64,000 nt of DNA from Paenibacillus sp. FSL H8-0548. Its GTDB lineage: Bacteria; Bacillota; Bacilli; Paenibacillales; Paenibacillaceae. The position numbers and the translations under genes are program-made. This document shows positions 26,663 to 35,674 of this stretch, in pieces. Numbering within the stretch: the first letter of the stretch is position 1; each line of letters opens with the position of its first letter. The notes under the pieces are model-generated. The model was not told the origin of the DNA. It did no database searches and saw nothing but the letters and a program-made list of their open reading frames with translations. The stretch is from NCBI RefSeq assembly GCF_038630985.1, contig NZ_CP152049.1:6158501-6222500 (forward strand), given 5' to 3'.

Positions 26663-27589
26663 CTATCCCGCTGATATGAATCCCTGAATCTGCTTAGGTA
26701 CTTCTTTGTCTACCTGATACCATATTTCCCTGCTGCCATCCTTTATTTGAATATAAGTGGAATATACATTCATTTGAATTTTGTTCCCGTATAAATAAAA
26801 CGTTATTTCCTCAAGCACGTTTTCCGTTATGCTTTGCGGCTGAGCTATCTCTTGTTTGGCTGCGTTTAACAATTGAATGGCAACTCCTCTGGTCCGAAAC
26901 GCCGAAACCATATAAAACTGTGAATCCTCCGCTTTCACATGAATCATGCCGCTGTTTAACATACGTGTCTCCCAAGAATCCGTCGGTACATAGTCAGGCT
27001 TCGACATCAAAGCTTTCCCTACATCCGCTGTATTGGATGAAATACGGAAATAAACGCCGGGAGCCAGCTCAGGAAACGTCATAACATCCCTTCCTGCGAT
27101 ATCAATTTTATAAGTACCGGATTCATTCGCGAGCAGCAACGAGAAATTATCAATATCGCTCTGCGGCCCATTGGTGAAGTCGATCGTTTCACCTGTGATA
27201 ACAAGATAAGAACCGATGATCTCTAGAAGCTCCGGATCGAGAACCGCATTTGTTTTCAAGTCATTGGTTATCGTCACCGATGTCCAAGTTTGAGCTGCAG
27301 CAAAGGGACGAAGAGCAGGATATTGTTTAGTCAGCTCAATAAGCAATTCCTGATACGGATCTATTGGTTGCTTGGACTCCATTTCGATTTGCAGATTTTC
27401 CAGCTCTTGCTCGGTCGCCTGAAGCTGGGCCTGCATAAGTATTAACTGATCATTCAACAGTTTATTTTCATTTTGAATAGCACTGTCCTCAGCTGCGGCA
27501 TCTGCAGTTGCGAGCGGCGCTTCTCCCTCTCCCTTGCAGCCAGCCAATACAAATGCCAGAATCAATACGAGCCATATTGTTCTCTTCAT
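26663..27589 (-). CDS. Lipoprotein of unknown function
   Basis: A 308-residue exported lipoprotein. Signal peptide with lipobox LAGC (acylated Cys near residue 18), then a coiled coil (~40-75, IQNENKLLNDQLILMQAQLQ) and a beta-rich C-terminal region with no recognised domain. ATG 27589 is preceded by GGAGGGTGAGGG and is preferred to 27610. The layout of lipid anchor, coiled-coil stalk and folded head suggests a sensory or binding role at the outer face of the membrane; that is inference. It is monocistronic. Confidence 0.75.
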   Translation of the reverse strand: MKRTIWLVLILAFVLAGCKGEGEAPLATADAAAEDSAIQNENKLLNDQLILMQAQLQATEQELENLQIEMESKQPIDPYQELLIELTKQYPALRPFAAAQTWTSVTITNDLKTNAVLDPELLEIIGSYLVITGETIDFTNGPQSDIDNFSLLLANESGTYKIDIAGRDVMTFPELAPGVYFRISSNTADVGKALMSKPDYVPTDSWETRMLNSGMIHVKAEDSQFYMVSAFRTRGVAIQLLNAAKQEIAQPQSITENVLEEITFYLYGNKIQMNVYSTYIQIKDGSREIWYQVDKEVPKQIQGFISAG

Positions 27590-27685
27590 GCCCTCACCCT
27601 CCATATTCACATCTTCTAATAATATTGTGCCAGCACGCAGATCGCTTCCCTATTTCCTTCGTTATTGTGTATTATAAGTGAACTA

Positions 27686-27820
27686 AGAAGAAACGACTAC
27701 GTCGTCCTTATCTAAGGACAAGAGGTTTCTCGCAAAAATATAGGCGGAGTATAAATGTGAAACTTATACTTTCCTATATTTCAAGAAGAAACGACTACGT
27801 CGTCCTTTGGCGGCGCTGAC
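27686..27820. repeat. Variant copy of the palindromic repeat family
   Basis: Contains GAAGAAACGACTACGTCGTCC twice in direct orientation, flanking AAATATAGGCGGAGTATAA and TTATACTTTCCTATATTTC, which are shared with the repeats at 24521-24840. The inner part differs (ACGACTACGTCGT). It sits between the divergent lipoprotein and thioredoxin-like genes. Confidence 0.75.
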
Positions 27821-27846
27821 AACTAAACGCATGAAGGAGCATTACA

Positions 27847-28155
27847 ATGACCATCCACGAAATAGACGAAGCAGCCTTACAAAGCCTTATCCACACCGAA
27901 AACAGAAAAATTGCCGTATATTTCTTCACTCCATTGTGCGGGACATGCAAAATCGGTGAACGCATGCTTGAAATTGCTCAAGCAACAGGAATCTCCGTCC
28001 CACTGTATAAGCTGAATATAAACTACGCACCTCGCTTGCGTGAGCAATGGAAAATTGCAAGTGTTCCTTGCCTTGTTCTGCTTGAGAACGGAGAGCCTAT
28101 TCGCAACGAATATGCCATGAAATCGGTAGACCATGTTTATTTGATGCTGAAGTAA
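27847..28155 (+). CDS. Thioredoxin-like protein
   Basis: A 102-residue thioredoxin-fold protein with the redox motif CGTC in VYFFTPLCGTCKIGERMLEI and the cis-Pro loop SVPCLVLLENG. Classical thioredoxins have CGPC, so the redox properties may differ. It has no signal peptide and is therefore cytosolic. The start is preceded by AAGGAGC. Monocistronic, ending at a terminator. Confidence 0.9.
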   Translation: MTIHEIDEAALQSLIHTENRKIAVYFFTPLCGTCKIGERMLEIAQATGISVPLYKLNINYAPRLREQWKIASVPCLVLLENGEPIRNEYAMKSVDHVYLMLK

Positions 28156-28206
28156 ATACCATATATATACAGACGCATACGTTAACGATTAGTTCCATTT
28201 TAACTC

Positions 28207-28246
28207 AAATGATTAGGACACGCCGCAAGGGCGAATCATTTTTTTT
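28207..28246 (+). terminator. Terminator of the thioredoxin-like gene
   Basis: AATGATT pairs with AATCATT, with an inner CGCC/GGGCG stem and a GCAA loop, followed by T8. Confidence 0.85.
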
Positions 28247-28499
28247 CATTGCTGCATAGACTGACATTTCCCGTTTCTAAATACATCATAATAAAAAAAC
28301 CACTTCGGATGAAATGGCTGACGAAGCGTATTCGTCGATGAATTTTGTGTTAGATTCAGACGCCGTGCTCCATTGTTGGCAGCTAGGCTGCAAATGCGCA
28401 GGAGAGTCTACTTTATTGGCTGTCACGGGCAGAGCTCGTGCGGCCGCTGCCTTTCTAGGCATGTTTGAGTATCCCCATATACTTCACAAAACTAACACA

Positions 28500-28800
28500 C
28501 ACATCGTCTTTTTCCTGAACTTTCCCCACGCTCCATGCCGCTTCTCAAATCCTCCCGTCTCCTACTCCCAGCGCAGAAGCTATCCTGCACTTTCGCAGTA
28601 ACTTCGTGCGATTGGGACGCTCTAGCTAACCTATCCTGTATTCACGCATTATAGCTCGTCATTTCAGCTCATCTAAGGCCCTCTTATCTCCATTGTTAGC
28701 AGCTATCCTGCTTACGTACAGGATAGCTGCCCTAAACCATTAAAAAGAGTAGGCTACCCTGCAAATGTGCAGGATAGCCTACTACTATTCATTCTTATTA
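28500..28800. repeat. Cluster of short CTATCCTG palindromes
   Basis: Two strong hairpins: a perfect 12-bp inverted repeat at 28699-28730 (GCAGCTATCCTG arms) and a 16-bp one with a single mismatch at 28748-28783. Two degenerate single arms occur at about 28571 and 28640. A ~30-base direct repeat (CTCAAATCCT...CTCCTACTCCCA) starts near 28545 and 28806. The rest of 28247-28928 shows no credible gene. Confidence 0.7.
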
Positions 28801-28928
28801 GCTCCTCAAATCCTTACGTCTCCTACTCCCACCGCTCGGTATTACACTGCCCAAAACGGCTGGTTTAGAACTTTTCTTATTCCCCATGACAACTATCGCA
28901 AATCGACTATAAAAAGTTCAAGCATAGT

Positions 28929-29242
28929 GAACAAAATCGTCCTTACGGGTAATCGGAAATCGCAAACACATCATCTCACACTTCTAACGGAAACCACAGA
29001 CGCTAAATCGCCTTTATTTTTCGTTTCAAGATTGTAACGGAAACACACGCCTCTATTTGTACCCTACATGCCCGATTTCAGTTCATTTCTGCGTAATAGC
29101 GTCTCCCTGTTCCGTTAAAATGTGACGCTAACCCAAAATGCAACTTTAGCGTCTCTAGCTTCCGTTAGCTTTCGTTATCCGCTCTCCGGCTACTCGCGCA
29201 GCATCGTTATCAAAAGGTTCGAAGAATGTATAGTTTCCTATA
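28929..29242. repeat. 314-bp dispersed repeat, copy 1
   Basis: Aligns end to end with 44681-44994, also 314 bases, with scattered substitutions. It contains four copies of a CTAACGGAA-N-AGACGCTA motif, two in each orientation, so it forms nested inverted repeats. It ends in TATAGTTTCCTATA, like the ends of the ~100-bp family. No open frame is conserved between the copies. It lies just upstream of the ketosynthase fusion gene. Confidence 0.85.
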
Positions 29243-29415
29243 CAGTAAAAAACCGTGGCCAGCGGCACACAGTAGAATACCTAGGGGAATATCGGGCTGT
29301 CGAGTACAAATTCAAGCCCCACCTCCAAACGGTACCAAATAAAGTTAGTACTAGGATTAAATTGACCCATCGACGATGATAGAACGTATAGACATCCACT
29401 TTATGGAGGTGCGTC

Positions 29416-31290
29416 ATGAATCCTGTTTACATTACGAGCATTGGAAAATTTCTGCCTGGACCGCCTGTCGGCAATGATGAGATCGAAGAGTATCTTGGAA
29501 AAATAGACGGAAAGAGCTCCCGGTCCATGCGCCGCATTCTCGATCAAAATAAAATAAGATTTCGGCATTATGCCCTGAACAAGGAGCAAAAAAGCCTCTA
29601 CTCGAATGCAGAGATGGCTGGGCTCGCTATACGCGATGCCCTTTCACGCAATACGCAAGCTTTGCATGACGGGATTGATTTTCTCGCTGTTGGCACCACC
29701 CAAGGGGATATGCTCGTCCCAGGCTTCGCCAGCATGGTCCATGCACAAACAACCCTCCCTGTGCTTGAGGTCGCTACCCATCATGGCGTTTGCGCTAGCG
29801 GGATGCAAGCGATGAAGAATGCGTACCTACATGTGCAGTCCGGTGAGCAGAAGACGGCTATTTCCTGCGCCAGCGAGTTTCCGAGCCGTGTATTCAAGCA
29901 TACGAGATTCGAAACGCAGAAGTCGCTCTCCTCGCATCCCGTTCCTTTCGATACCGACTTTCTGCGCTTTATGTTATCCGATGGCGCTGGCGCAGCAGTG
30001 CTCCAGCATCAGCCAGCAGCCAGCGGCCTATCGCTTCGCATTGAATGGATTGACAATAAGTCTTATGCCAATCTATATGATGTCTGCATGTATGCTGGCA
30101 GCAGCAAGGGGAATTCTGAATATGCCAGCTGGCTAGATTATCCCTCTGTTCACGAAGCAGCCGATGACGGCGCCATTAATTTAAAGCAGGATATTAGGCT
30201 CGTAAATGAAATGCCAAAGGTTGGCGTTAAACGATTTTTCGAGCTGGTGGATGAGGGCAAGGTTGATCCTGCTCGAATAGATTGGATGGTCTGCCACTAT
30301 TCTTCTCATTTTTTCCGCGATGAGATATTCAGGCTGCTGCAGCTTGGCGGAATGACGATTCCAGAGGAAAAGTGGTTCACGAATCTCTATTCGAAGGGCA
30401 ACACTGGCGCAGCGTCAATCTATATCATGCTCGAGGAACTGCTAAATGAGGGACATTTGAAGCCAGGCGAGCAGGTGCTATGCATGGTACCTGAAAGTGG
30501 CAGATTCCAAACGTCATATATGCTGCTCACGGTTGTTGGCAAATCCGCTGAAGAGGGGCTTGCAGCTCAGCCTATATTCGAGGAGAGGCCGCCCGAGGCT
30601 CCTCATCTGACGTATGACGAAGCAGATCCCTTTCAAGCTCAGCTTGTGAGACAGCTTGTGCAGATATGGATCGATTTTGAGCAGAAGCTCGCGCACGTGC
30701 CCGTTATTCACAAATTGTACAATCATAAATTTACGCTCGCCGACTATATGGCGCTCATGGAAAATATTCGCCAGCAGGTCATTGACGGCTCCCAGTGGAT
30801 TGCTCGCGCAGCTTCTTACATCTCGATTGAGCATATTGATCTTCGATCAACCTTCATCGCTCATGCGCGCGACGAGCATCGCGACTTTCAAATTCTCGAG
30901 CGCAACTACGTGGCTGTAGGAGGAGAGCTGAGCAAGATTCAATCCGGAGAGAAAAATATTGGCAGCGAGGCGCTCTCTGCCTATTTATTTCAGCGGGCCA
31001 GCCGTGAAAATCCCGTTGATCTTATCGGCGCTATGTGGATTATCGAGGGACTTGGCTGCCGAATGGCTCGCTACTGGGGTGAAATGATTCGCGATCAGCT
31101 TGGGCTTAGCGATGATGAGGTATCCTTTCTTCTTTATCACAGTGACTCCGATGAGCAACATTTTGAACGGCTGGAGGCGGTCGTTCAGCATCCTATGCTG
31201 ACAGCGGACATTGCAACGCGAATTGTGAAAACCGCCAAAACGACAGCTCGCCTGTACCTGCTGCAATTAGAGGAGTTGGGCAATATATGA
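29416..31290 (+). CDS. KAS III-type ketosynthase fused to a heme-oxygenase-like diiron domain
   Basis: A 624-residue two-domain cytosolic protein. Residues 1-~375 are a beta-ketoacyl-ACP synthase III (thiolase fold) with the triad Cys126 (GVCASGM), His294 (DWMVCHYSSHFF) and Asn329 (SKGNTGAAS), so condensation activity is expected. Residues ~400-624 match the heme-oxygenase-like diiron oxidase fold ('iron-containing redox enzyme'), with candidate metal ligands Glu487/His488 (HARDEHRD), Glu544 (WIIEGLGCRM) and the H-x3-D-x2-H set His575, Asp579, His582. Proteins of this fold (for example UndA) carry out oxygen-dependent reactions on fatty acids or amino acids. The fusion suggests that an acyl chain made by the first domain is oxidised or cleaved by the second. 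The start has GGAGG upstream. It overlaps the next gene by four bases. Confidence 0.85.
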   Translation: MNPVYITSIGKFLPGPPVGNDEIEEYLGKIDGKSSRSMRRILDQNKIRFRHYALNKEQKSLYSNAEMAGLAIRDALSRNTQALHDGIDFLAVGTTQGDMLVPGFASMVHAQTTLPVLEVATHHGVCASGMQAMKNAYLHVQSGEQKTAISCASEFPSRVFKHTRFETQKSLSSHPVPFDTDFLRFMLSDGAGAAVLQHQPAASGLSLRIEWIDNKSYANLYDVCMYAGSSKGNSEYASWLDYPSVHEAADDGAINLKQDIRLVNEMPKVGVKRFFELVDEGKVDPARIDWMVCHYSSHFFRDEIFRLLQLGGMTIPEEKWFTNLYSKGNTGAASIYIMLEELLNEGHLKPGEQVLCMVPESGRFQTSYMLLTVVGKSAEEGLAAQPIFEERPPEAPHLTYDEADPFQAQLVRQLVQIWIDFEQKLAHVPVIHKLYNHKFTLADYMALMENIRQQVIDGSQWIARAASYISIEHIDLRSTFIAHARDEHRDFQILERNYVAVGGELSKIQSGEKNIGSEALSAYLFQRASRENPVDLIGAMWIIEGLGCRMARYWGEMIRDQLGLSDDEVSFLLYHSDSDEQHFERLEAVVQHPMLTADIATRIVKTAKTTARLYLLQLEELGNI

Positions 31291-32168
31291 GCAACGCAAA
31301 TTATTTTGAACAAATGGAGCATGATAAAAACGATCCAAACCCATTTCTCGCCATCTATTTAGATCAGAGTATTCCCTTTAACGAGGAAGCGAAGGCCGCT
31401 TATCTTAAGGATTGCTCCAGTAAATCGCGACAATTTCTACTGCCGGTGCTAAGGCCATTCGCTAGAATGATGATTATTTTACTGCAATTATACAAAATCA
31501 TCGTTCCAAAAGCGTTTACGTCATCTCGCCTGCTGCACCGCGTGCTCCACTTTGGGATGAAAACCTTCGTTAGTCCGAGCGCTAACTTTATGATTTTGCG
31601 CCATTTCTATCTTGGTTCCGAGGTGCTTGGCTTCATTCGCGACAATGTGCCGGGCGTTCAGATCGAGATGAATCCGCTTAAGCCTACCCATCTCGAGCCA
31701 GTTAAGGACGATCTCTTTCTGATTCACGACCTTAATCTGTATAATTTCGTCATCAATCTTAATCGTGAACTGCGCAGCAAGGGAATCGAAGTCACGAAGC
31801 AGGATCAGCTTAACTTCGGCGCCATTACTTCTGGCCCCCTGCCTATTGAGCAGATGCCGAATCGCTGGACCAACTTTATGGACCTGACAACGGCAATCGA
31901 ATGCTTCACGCCTGTCTATCAAATGTTTCTGACGGACAATGATTTTTGGCGGGCAACCAATTCACTGCAGCTCGATGAGACCATCGGTATTCTCGCCTCC
32001 AAAATTATTGGCAGCAACGATAGATTGGCGCTAATCAACAACAAGCATCCCATGGTTCCGCTTACGACGCTGAAAGCAGGCTTCCGGCTCGTTCTGCATG
32101 GACTTGCTACTGAGCAGCTGCATGCACTGCTTGTCGAGCTCAAGCTTAAACAGCAGCAGGCCTCATAA
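31287..32168 (+). CDS. Unknown protein coupled to the ketosynthase-diiron fusion
   Basis: A 293-residue, largely helical protein that I do not recognise. It starts inside the stop region of the upstream gene (ATGA overlap), so the two are translated together and probably act in one pathway. Features: a hydrophobic segment at ~55-75 (ARMMIILLQLYKIIVPKAFT) that may associate with the membrane; SANFMILRHFYLGSEVLGFI; and LFLIHDLNLYNFVINLNREL, with a His-Asp pair. No Cys-rich, nucleotide-binding or carrier-protein motif is visible. Possible roles are a partner of the diiron domain, an acyltransferase or a lipid-handling protein. Confidence 0.75.
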   Translation: MSNANYFEQMEHDKNDPNPFLAIYLDQSIPFNEEAKAAYLKDCSSKSRQFLLPVLRPFARMMIILLQLYKIIVPKAFTSSRLLHRVLHFGMKTFVSPSANFMILRHFYLGSEVLGFIRDNVPGVQIEMNPLKPTHLEPVKDDLFLIHDLNLYNFVINLNRELRSKGIEVTKQDQLNFGAITSGPLPIEQMPNRWTNFMDLTTAIECFTPVYQMFLTDNDFWRATNSLQLDETIGILASKIIGSNDRLALINNKHPMVPLTTLKAGFRLVLHGLATEQLHALLVELKLKQQQAS

Positions 32169-32179
32169 GCGTCGGAAGC

Positions 32180-32330
32180 AAGGTGAAACGGCTGTCGCCT
32201 CCTTATGGCGGTGGCGCGTTTCATTCCGGAGAAATATAGAGATAGTATGGCGAAATGATATACGTTCCTATATTTCAAGGTGAAACGGCTGTCGCCTCCT
32301 TATGGCGGTGGCGCGTTTCATTTATTTCAA
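32180..32330. repeat. Two further copies of the ~100-bp palindromic repeat
   Basis: AAGGTGAAACGGCTGTCGCC...GGCGGTGGCGCGTTTCATT occurs at 32180 and 32278, with GAAATATAG and CTATATTTC between them. It starts 12 bases after the stop of the 31287 gene. Confidence 0.85.
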
Positions 32331-32371
32331 AAAGAAGGCGACCACCGCTCTGTGCGGGATCGCCTTCTTCT
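32331..32371. terminator. Terminator between convergent genes
   Basis: AGAAGGCGA pairs with TCGCCTTCT; on the minus strand T5 follows. It lies 23 bases after the TraB-like gene and probably serves both directions. Confidence 0.75.
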
Positions 32372-32393
32372 GTTGCTGCGTCTGTTCAATTCG

Positions 32394-33632
32394 TTATTCG
32401 GGTACTACTTTAAAGCCTTGTTTCTCAAGCAATGGCACTATACCATCTTCCCCGATCATATGAGCAGCACCGACCACCACAAAATAAGTTTTCTTCCCGC
32501 TGTCATTCAGATAGCCCTTGATCTTCTCGACCATCGGACCATTCCGATCTGCTAGAAGCGCCTTATAAAACTCTTCATTTGACTTCGTTGAATTAGTAAG
32601 CTCGAGCAGCTGCTCTTCGTTCCCTGTAACCCACATATTCGTCAAATCATCAATGCCGGAATCCTCTGCGTAATAGCTTTCAATGGATTGGTTCAGCATC
32701 TCCTCCTGCAGCTTATCGGAGAAACGATCGAACATGTTGAGCTGATAATCAATCGACTCCAGCTCGAGAATCGGCTGCTTGTTTTCAATAGACTGCTGCA
32801 GGAAAAATGCATCAATTCCTATACCAGCGTTATAGCCTGCTTTCGTCGCAGTCAGATAATCCACTGTACTGGCAACACTCCATGTTTTGTACGTATCCAA
32901 TACATTTTCAGCTGCGCCATTTTGTTTCAAAATCTCCCCGAGCTTCTTATAAGCATCTGCGGAAATATGATCCTTAAGTGTTGTATTATCCTTATGAAGG
33001 CTAAGATCAAGTATCTGCTTCTGCACAGCCTCATCGCTCATTTTCGTAATGTCAGCCTCCACGACCAAATAGTCGGATGCCTCATAGGCCTTCTGAATTT
33101 CCGCACGCAGTGGATACATCGCCTCGCTTGCAATATGAATCGAACCTAGCAAGTACACCGTATTCCCTGCATTTTCCGACTTCCACAGAAAGCCTCGGCT
33201 TGGCTCCTTCACTGCAAGCGCAACGGCCCGAGCCTCTTTATTCCATGATACCTCGTAGCCAGCCGCTTCACTGACCGTCCGCAGAGGTATGTATATCGTG
33301 CCTTTAATATTCTTGGGAGCGACAAGCAAGCCTTGCTCCGTATCGTTGACCTTAACCGCTGGAGTTCCTACTTGGAATAAAAGGATAAGTCCTTCCTTCT
33401 CGCCTTTAATCACTTTGTTCTGCTGATCCCAAGTGACCTCAAAGGCAAGCTTCTCAAAAGTTTCCTTTGCAGGAACGAGTGTAGTTCCGTTCTCCATAAT
33501 CGGCTGATTCTCGCCAAGCTGCAGCTGCTGGTTTTCTAACCATACCGAGATCGGCTTCTCTTCCGCTTGAACAGTAGCAACGAAAGAAAATAGTAGTGCT
33601 AGTGAAAGTAATAATGAAGTAAACCTTTTCAT
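32394..33632 (-). CDS. Secreted stalk-domain TraB/GumN-family protein
   Basis: A 412-residue exported protein. It has a signal peptide (1-23), then a copper amine oxidase N-terminal-like stalk domain (~25-140, with NGTTLVPAKETFEKLAFEV and GTIYIPLRTVSEAAGYEV) and a TraB/GumN domain (~150-412). The latter shows YLLGSIHIA, GIGIDAFF and VVVGAAHMIGEDGIVPLLEK, which form the conserved GxxH and GxxH-type motifs of this presumed metalloprotease-like fold. Catalytic activity is unproven for most members. ATG 33632 has GGAGAGAGAGGG upstream; the frame extends to 33728. Confidence 0.88.
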   Translation of the reverse strand: MKRFTSLLLSLALLFSFVATVQAEEKPISVWLENQQLQLGENQPIMENGTTLVPAKETFEKLAFEVTWDQQNKVIKGEKEGLILLFQVGTPAVKVNDTEQGLLVAPKNIKGTIYIPLRTVSEAAGYEVSWNKEARAVALAVKEPSRGFLWKSENAGNTVYLLGSIHIASEAMYPLRAEIQKAYEASDYLVVEADITKMSDEAVQKQILDLSLHKDNTTLKDHISADAYKKLGEILKQNGAAENVLDTYKTWSVASTVDYLTATKAGYNAGIGIDAFFLQQSIENKQPILELESIDYQLNMFDRFSDKLQEEMLNQSIESYYAEDSGIDDLTNMWVTGNEEQLLELTNSTKSNEEFYKALLADRNGPMVEKIKGYLNDSGKKTYFVVVGAAHMIGEDGIVPLLEKQGFKVVPE

Positions 33633-33828
33633 CGATTGACCCTCTCTCTCCTTGATTAGACGGCTTTTTATACTATATGTTAAAACATACGCCGCGCTTA
33701 TACGACCTATTTTACACATTTCTACCACGCAATTACTATTTCGGAAAATACCAATCTAGTTTTCGTTGCATGCAGAGAAGATCATCGCATATAATGCGAC
33801 AGTCGTCACAAGAGCAATGGATTCAACA

Positions 33829-33863
33829 AAAAAAAGGCATGCCTGCAAATTCGCAAACATACC
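33829..33863 (-). terminator. Terminator of the SLH-GH18 gene
   Basis: AGGxATG pairs with CATxCCT around an inner GC stem, followed by T7 on the minus strand, about 20 bases after the stop. Confidence 0.65.
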
Positions 33864-33880
33864 TCAATCACGTCTCCAGC

Positions 33881-35491
33881 TTAAAAGGAATAGTGCAAGA
33901 ACCGATCAGCATTTCTAAAGCTTGCCCATACATCGGCACTCTCCCCGCCTATATGCCAATACGCGAGACCAGCAAAATTAGCCTCTACTGCCAGCTTATA
34001 TTTTGCGGTTAAAGAACGGCCATCCTCCAACCACATCCGATGGGTTACACCGTTTTTAGTATAAGCAGCTGTATATTGACCTATTTTAGCATCCCAAACG
34101 GGCTTAATGGAAAATTTGCTCATAAGGGCATTTTGCTCACTAAGCGATATAAATTCTGACGACGCAACGCTGCCATCCTTGTTCAAATTCCAGTCACGAT
34201 TGTAAAATGGCACCGCCAAAATGATTTTCCCGCTGTTCACTTGCTTCATTAGTTTGTCCAAGGCTGCTTGATAAAAGCCTAATGAAGCATTAGAGCCAGC
34301 ACCTGAGCTAGCACCCCAATGCTCGTCATAGCCCATTAATACCATATAATCCACTTGCTTGCCTAGGGAGGCAAAGTCAAAGGCATCTGTCCAATCTGTT
34401 CCCCTGTCGGGTGATACGTCCATCGAGAGCGTAACCTTCATCTGCGTTAGCTTCTCCGATAATTCCGCTATAAATGCAGTCAGTGCCGCACGATCCTTCG
34501 GAGCTACATTTTCAAAATCGATGTTGAGTCCGTCTAATTCATAGGTTTTGGCAAATGCTGCGAGCTTGGCAATGACTGCGCTCCGTGCTTTTGCAGTAGA
34601 CAGCATTTGACTCGTAGCTGTTTGGTTTGAGCGATTGCCAACCATTGCCCACACCTTCTTATTATGCTGCTTAGCCCAGGTCACTAGGGACTTATCCGTA
34701 TAATCCGTTATAGCGCCGGATGCTTCAAGAAAGTACCAGCGGGGAGATAATGTATTCACATTAGACAACAATATATTTTCCTTATACTGCTGCGTCGTCT
34801 GGCCATACTGCCAGCCGAGCTTTATCGATTCCACCGGCTTGGCCGCCAGCTCTGCTGCCCAAGCTTTATTTTGCAGCACGCGATAGATCATAACAGCTGT
34901 TTCTTGCCTTGTTATTGGATCAGAGGGGCGGAAGTTGCTATGATCATCCCCCTTCATCAAGCCAAGGCTTTTCACGGTCGCTACAGAAGGAGCAGCCCAG
35001 CCCGCAATTTGGTCGCCGTCTCCAAACAGCAGCTTCGCATTCGCTTGATTAGTCGTTTTCTTCAATGCTCGCGCTAATAAAACAGCAGCCTCCTGCCTTG
35101 TCACAGGCTTCGAAGGCGCAAAACTGTTCGCGCTTACTCCATCTGCCAAGCCTAGCTGCACGGCTGCTTGAATCCAGCCATAGTACCACGCCTGCTTAGC
35201 CACATCCGCAAACGGTGATACGGGAGATTGTACGGGCTCCAGGCCAAGCAGGCGATCCAGTACAGTAACAAACTCTGCACGAGATATCGACTTCAATGGT
35301 GAGAAGCTTCTCTCCGAGGTTCCCGTTATGATTTTACGATTATATAAATCTATAATTTCCTGCTCCGCATAGCTGTGCGAAATATCATCAAAAGGTATAC
35401 TGCTTTGGCTGCCTGCCAGCTGGCCCATTGCCGTTATCATCACCAGCAAAGCCACTGCTGTTAATAGCAATCTAGTATATGTACGCTTCAT
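33881..35491 (-). CDS. SLH-anchored GH18 glycosidase
   Basis: A 536-residue surface enzyme. Signal peptide (1-~29), three SLH repeats at the N-terminus (~33-205), then a GH18 TIM barrel (~220-536). The catalytic motif is DGLNIDFE (acid Glu327), with supporting MVLMGYDEHW and AGLAYWHIGGE. It resembles the YaaH/YdhD-type branch that acts on peptidoglycan or chitin-like N-acetylglucosamine polymers. SLH at the N-terminus, unlike the C-terminal SLH of the GH3-GH30 protein, ties it to the wall. ATG 35491 has AAGGAGG upstream. Confidence 0.92.
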   Translation of the reverse strand: MKRTYTRLLLTAVALLVMITAMGQLAGSQSSIPFDDISHSYAEQEIIDLYNRKIITGTSERSFSPLKSISRAEFVTVLDRLLGLEPVQSPVSPFADVAKQAWYYGWIQAAVQLGLADGVSANSFAPSKPVTRQEAAVLLARALKKTTNQANAKLLFGDGDQIAGWAAPSVATVKSLGLMKGDDHSNFRPSDPITRQETAVMIYRVLQNKAWAAELAAKPVESIKLGWQYGQTTQQYKENILLSNVNTLSPRWYFLEASGAITDYTDKSLVTWAKQHNKKVWAMVGNRSNQTATSQMLSTAKARSAVIAKLAAFAKTYELDGLNIDFENVAPKDRAALTAFIAELSEKLTQMKVTLSMDVSPDRGTDWTDAFDFASLGKQVDYMVLMGYDEHWGASSGAGSNASLGFYQAALDKLMKQVNSGKIILAVPFYNRDWNLNKDGSVASSEFISLSEQNALMSKFSIKPVWDAKIGQYTAAYTKNGVTHRMWLEDGRSLTAKYKLAVEANFAGLAYWHIGGESADVWASFRNADRFLHYSF

Positions 35492-35593
35492 TATGATCCT
35501 CCTTATGCCCGAATTTAAGAAGCATACCAAACTATTGAAAATTACTCATTGCAAAAATATTGGTAGCTTCGCAGTTTTGTCGGTCATATCGCG

Positions 35594-35640
35594 AAAAAAA
35601 GACGAGTGCTCCCCCTTGATCATTGGGAAGAACTCGTCTT
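35594..35640 (-). terminator. Terminator of the ring-cleaving dioxygenase gene
   Basis: AAGACGAGT pairs with ACTCGTCTT, with an inner TCCC/GGGA stem, and T7 follows on the minus strand. Confidence 0.85.
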
Positions 35641-35674
35641 GTAAAGACTAGCTTATGAAAACACCGATCGCCGT

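Noticed and set aside
28314..29379. Plus-strand ORFs of 85-95 codons in the gap before the ketosynthase gene
   Set aside because: They run through non-coding repeats; the 314-bp repeat is conserved at the DNA level at 44681 without conserving the frame. No ribosome binding sites.
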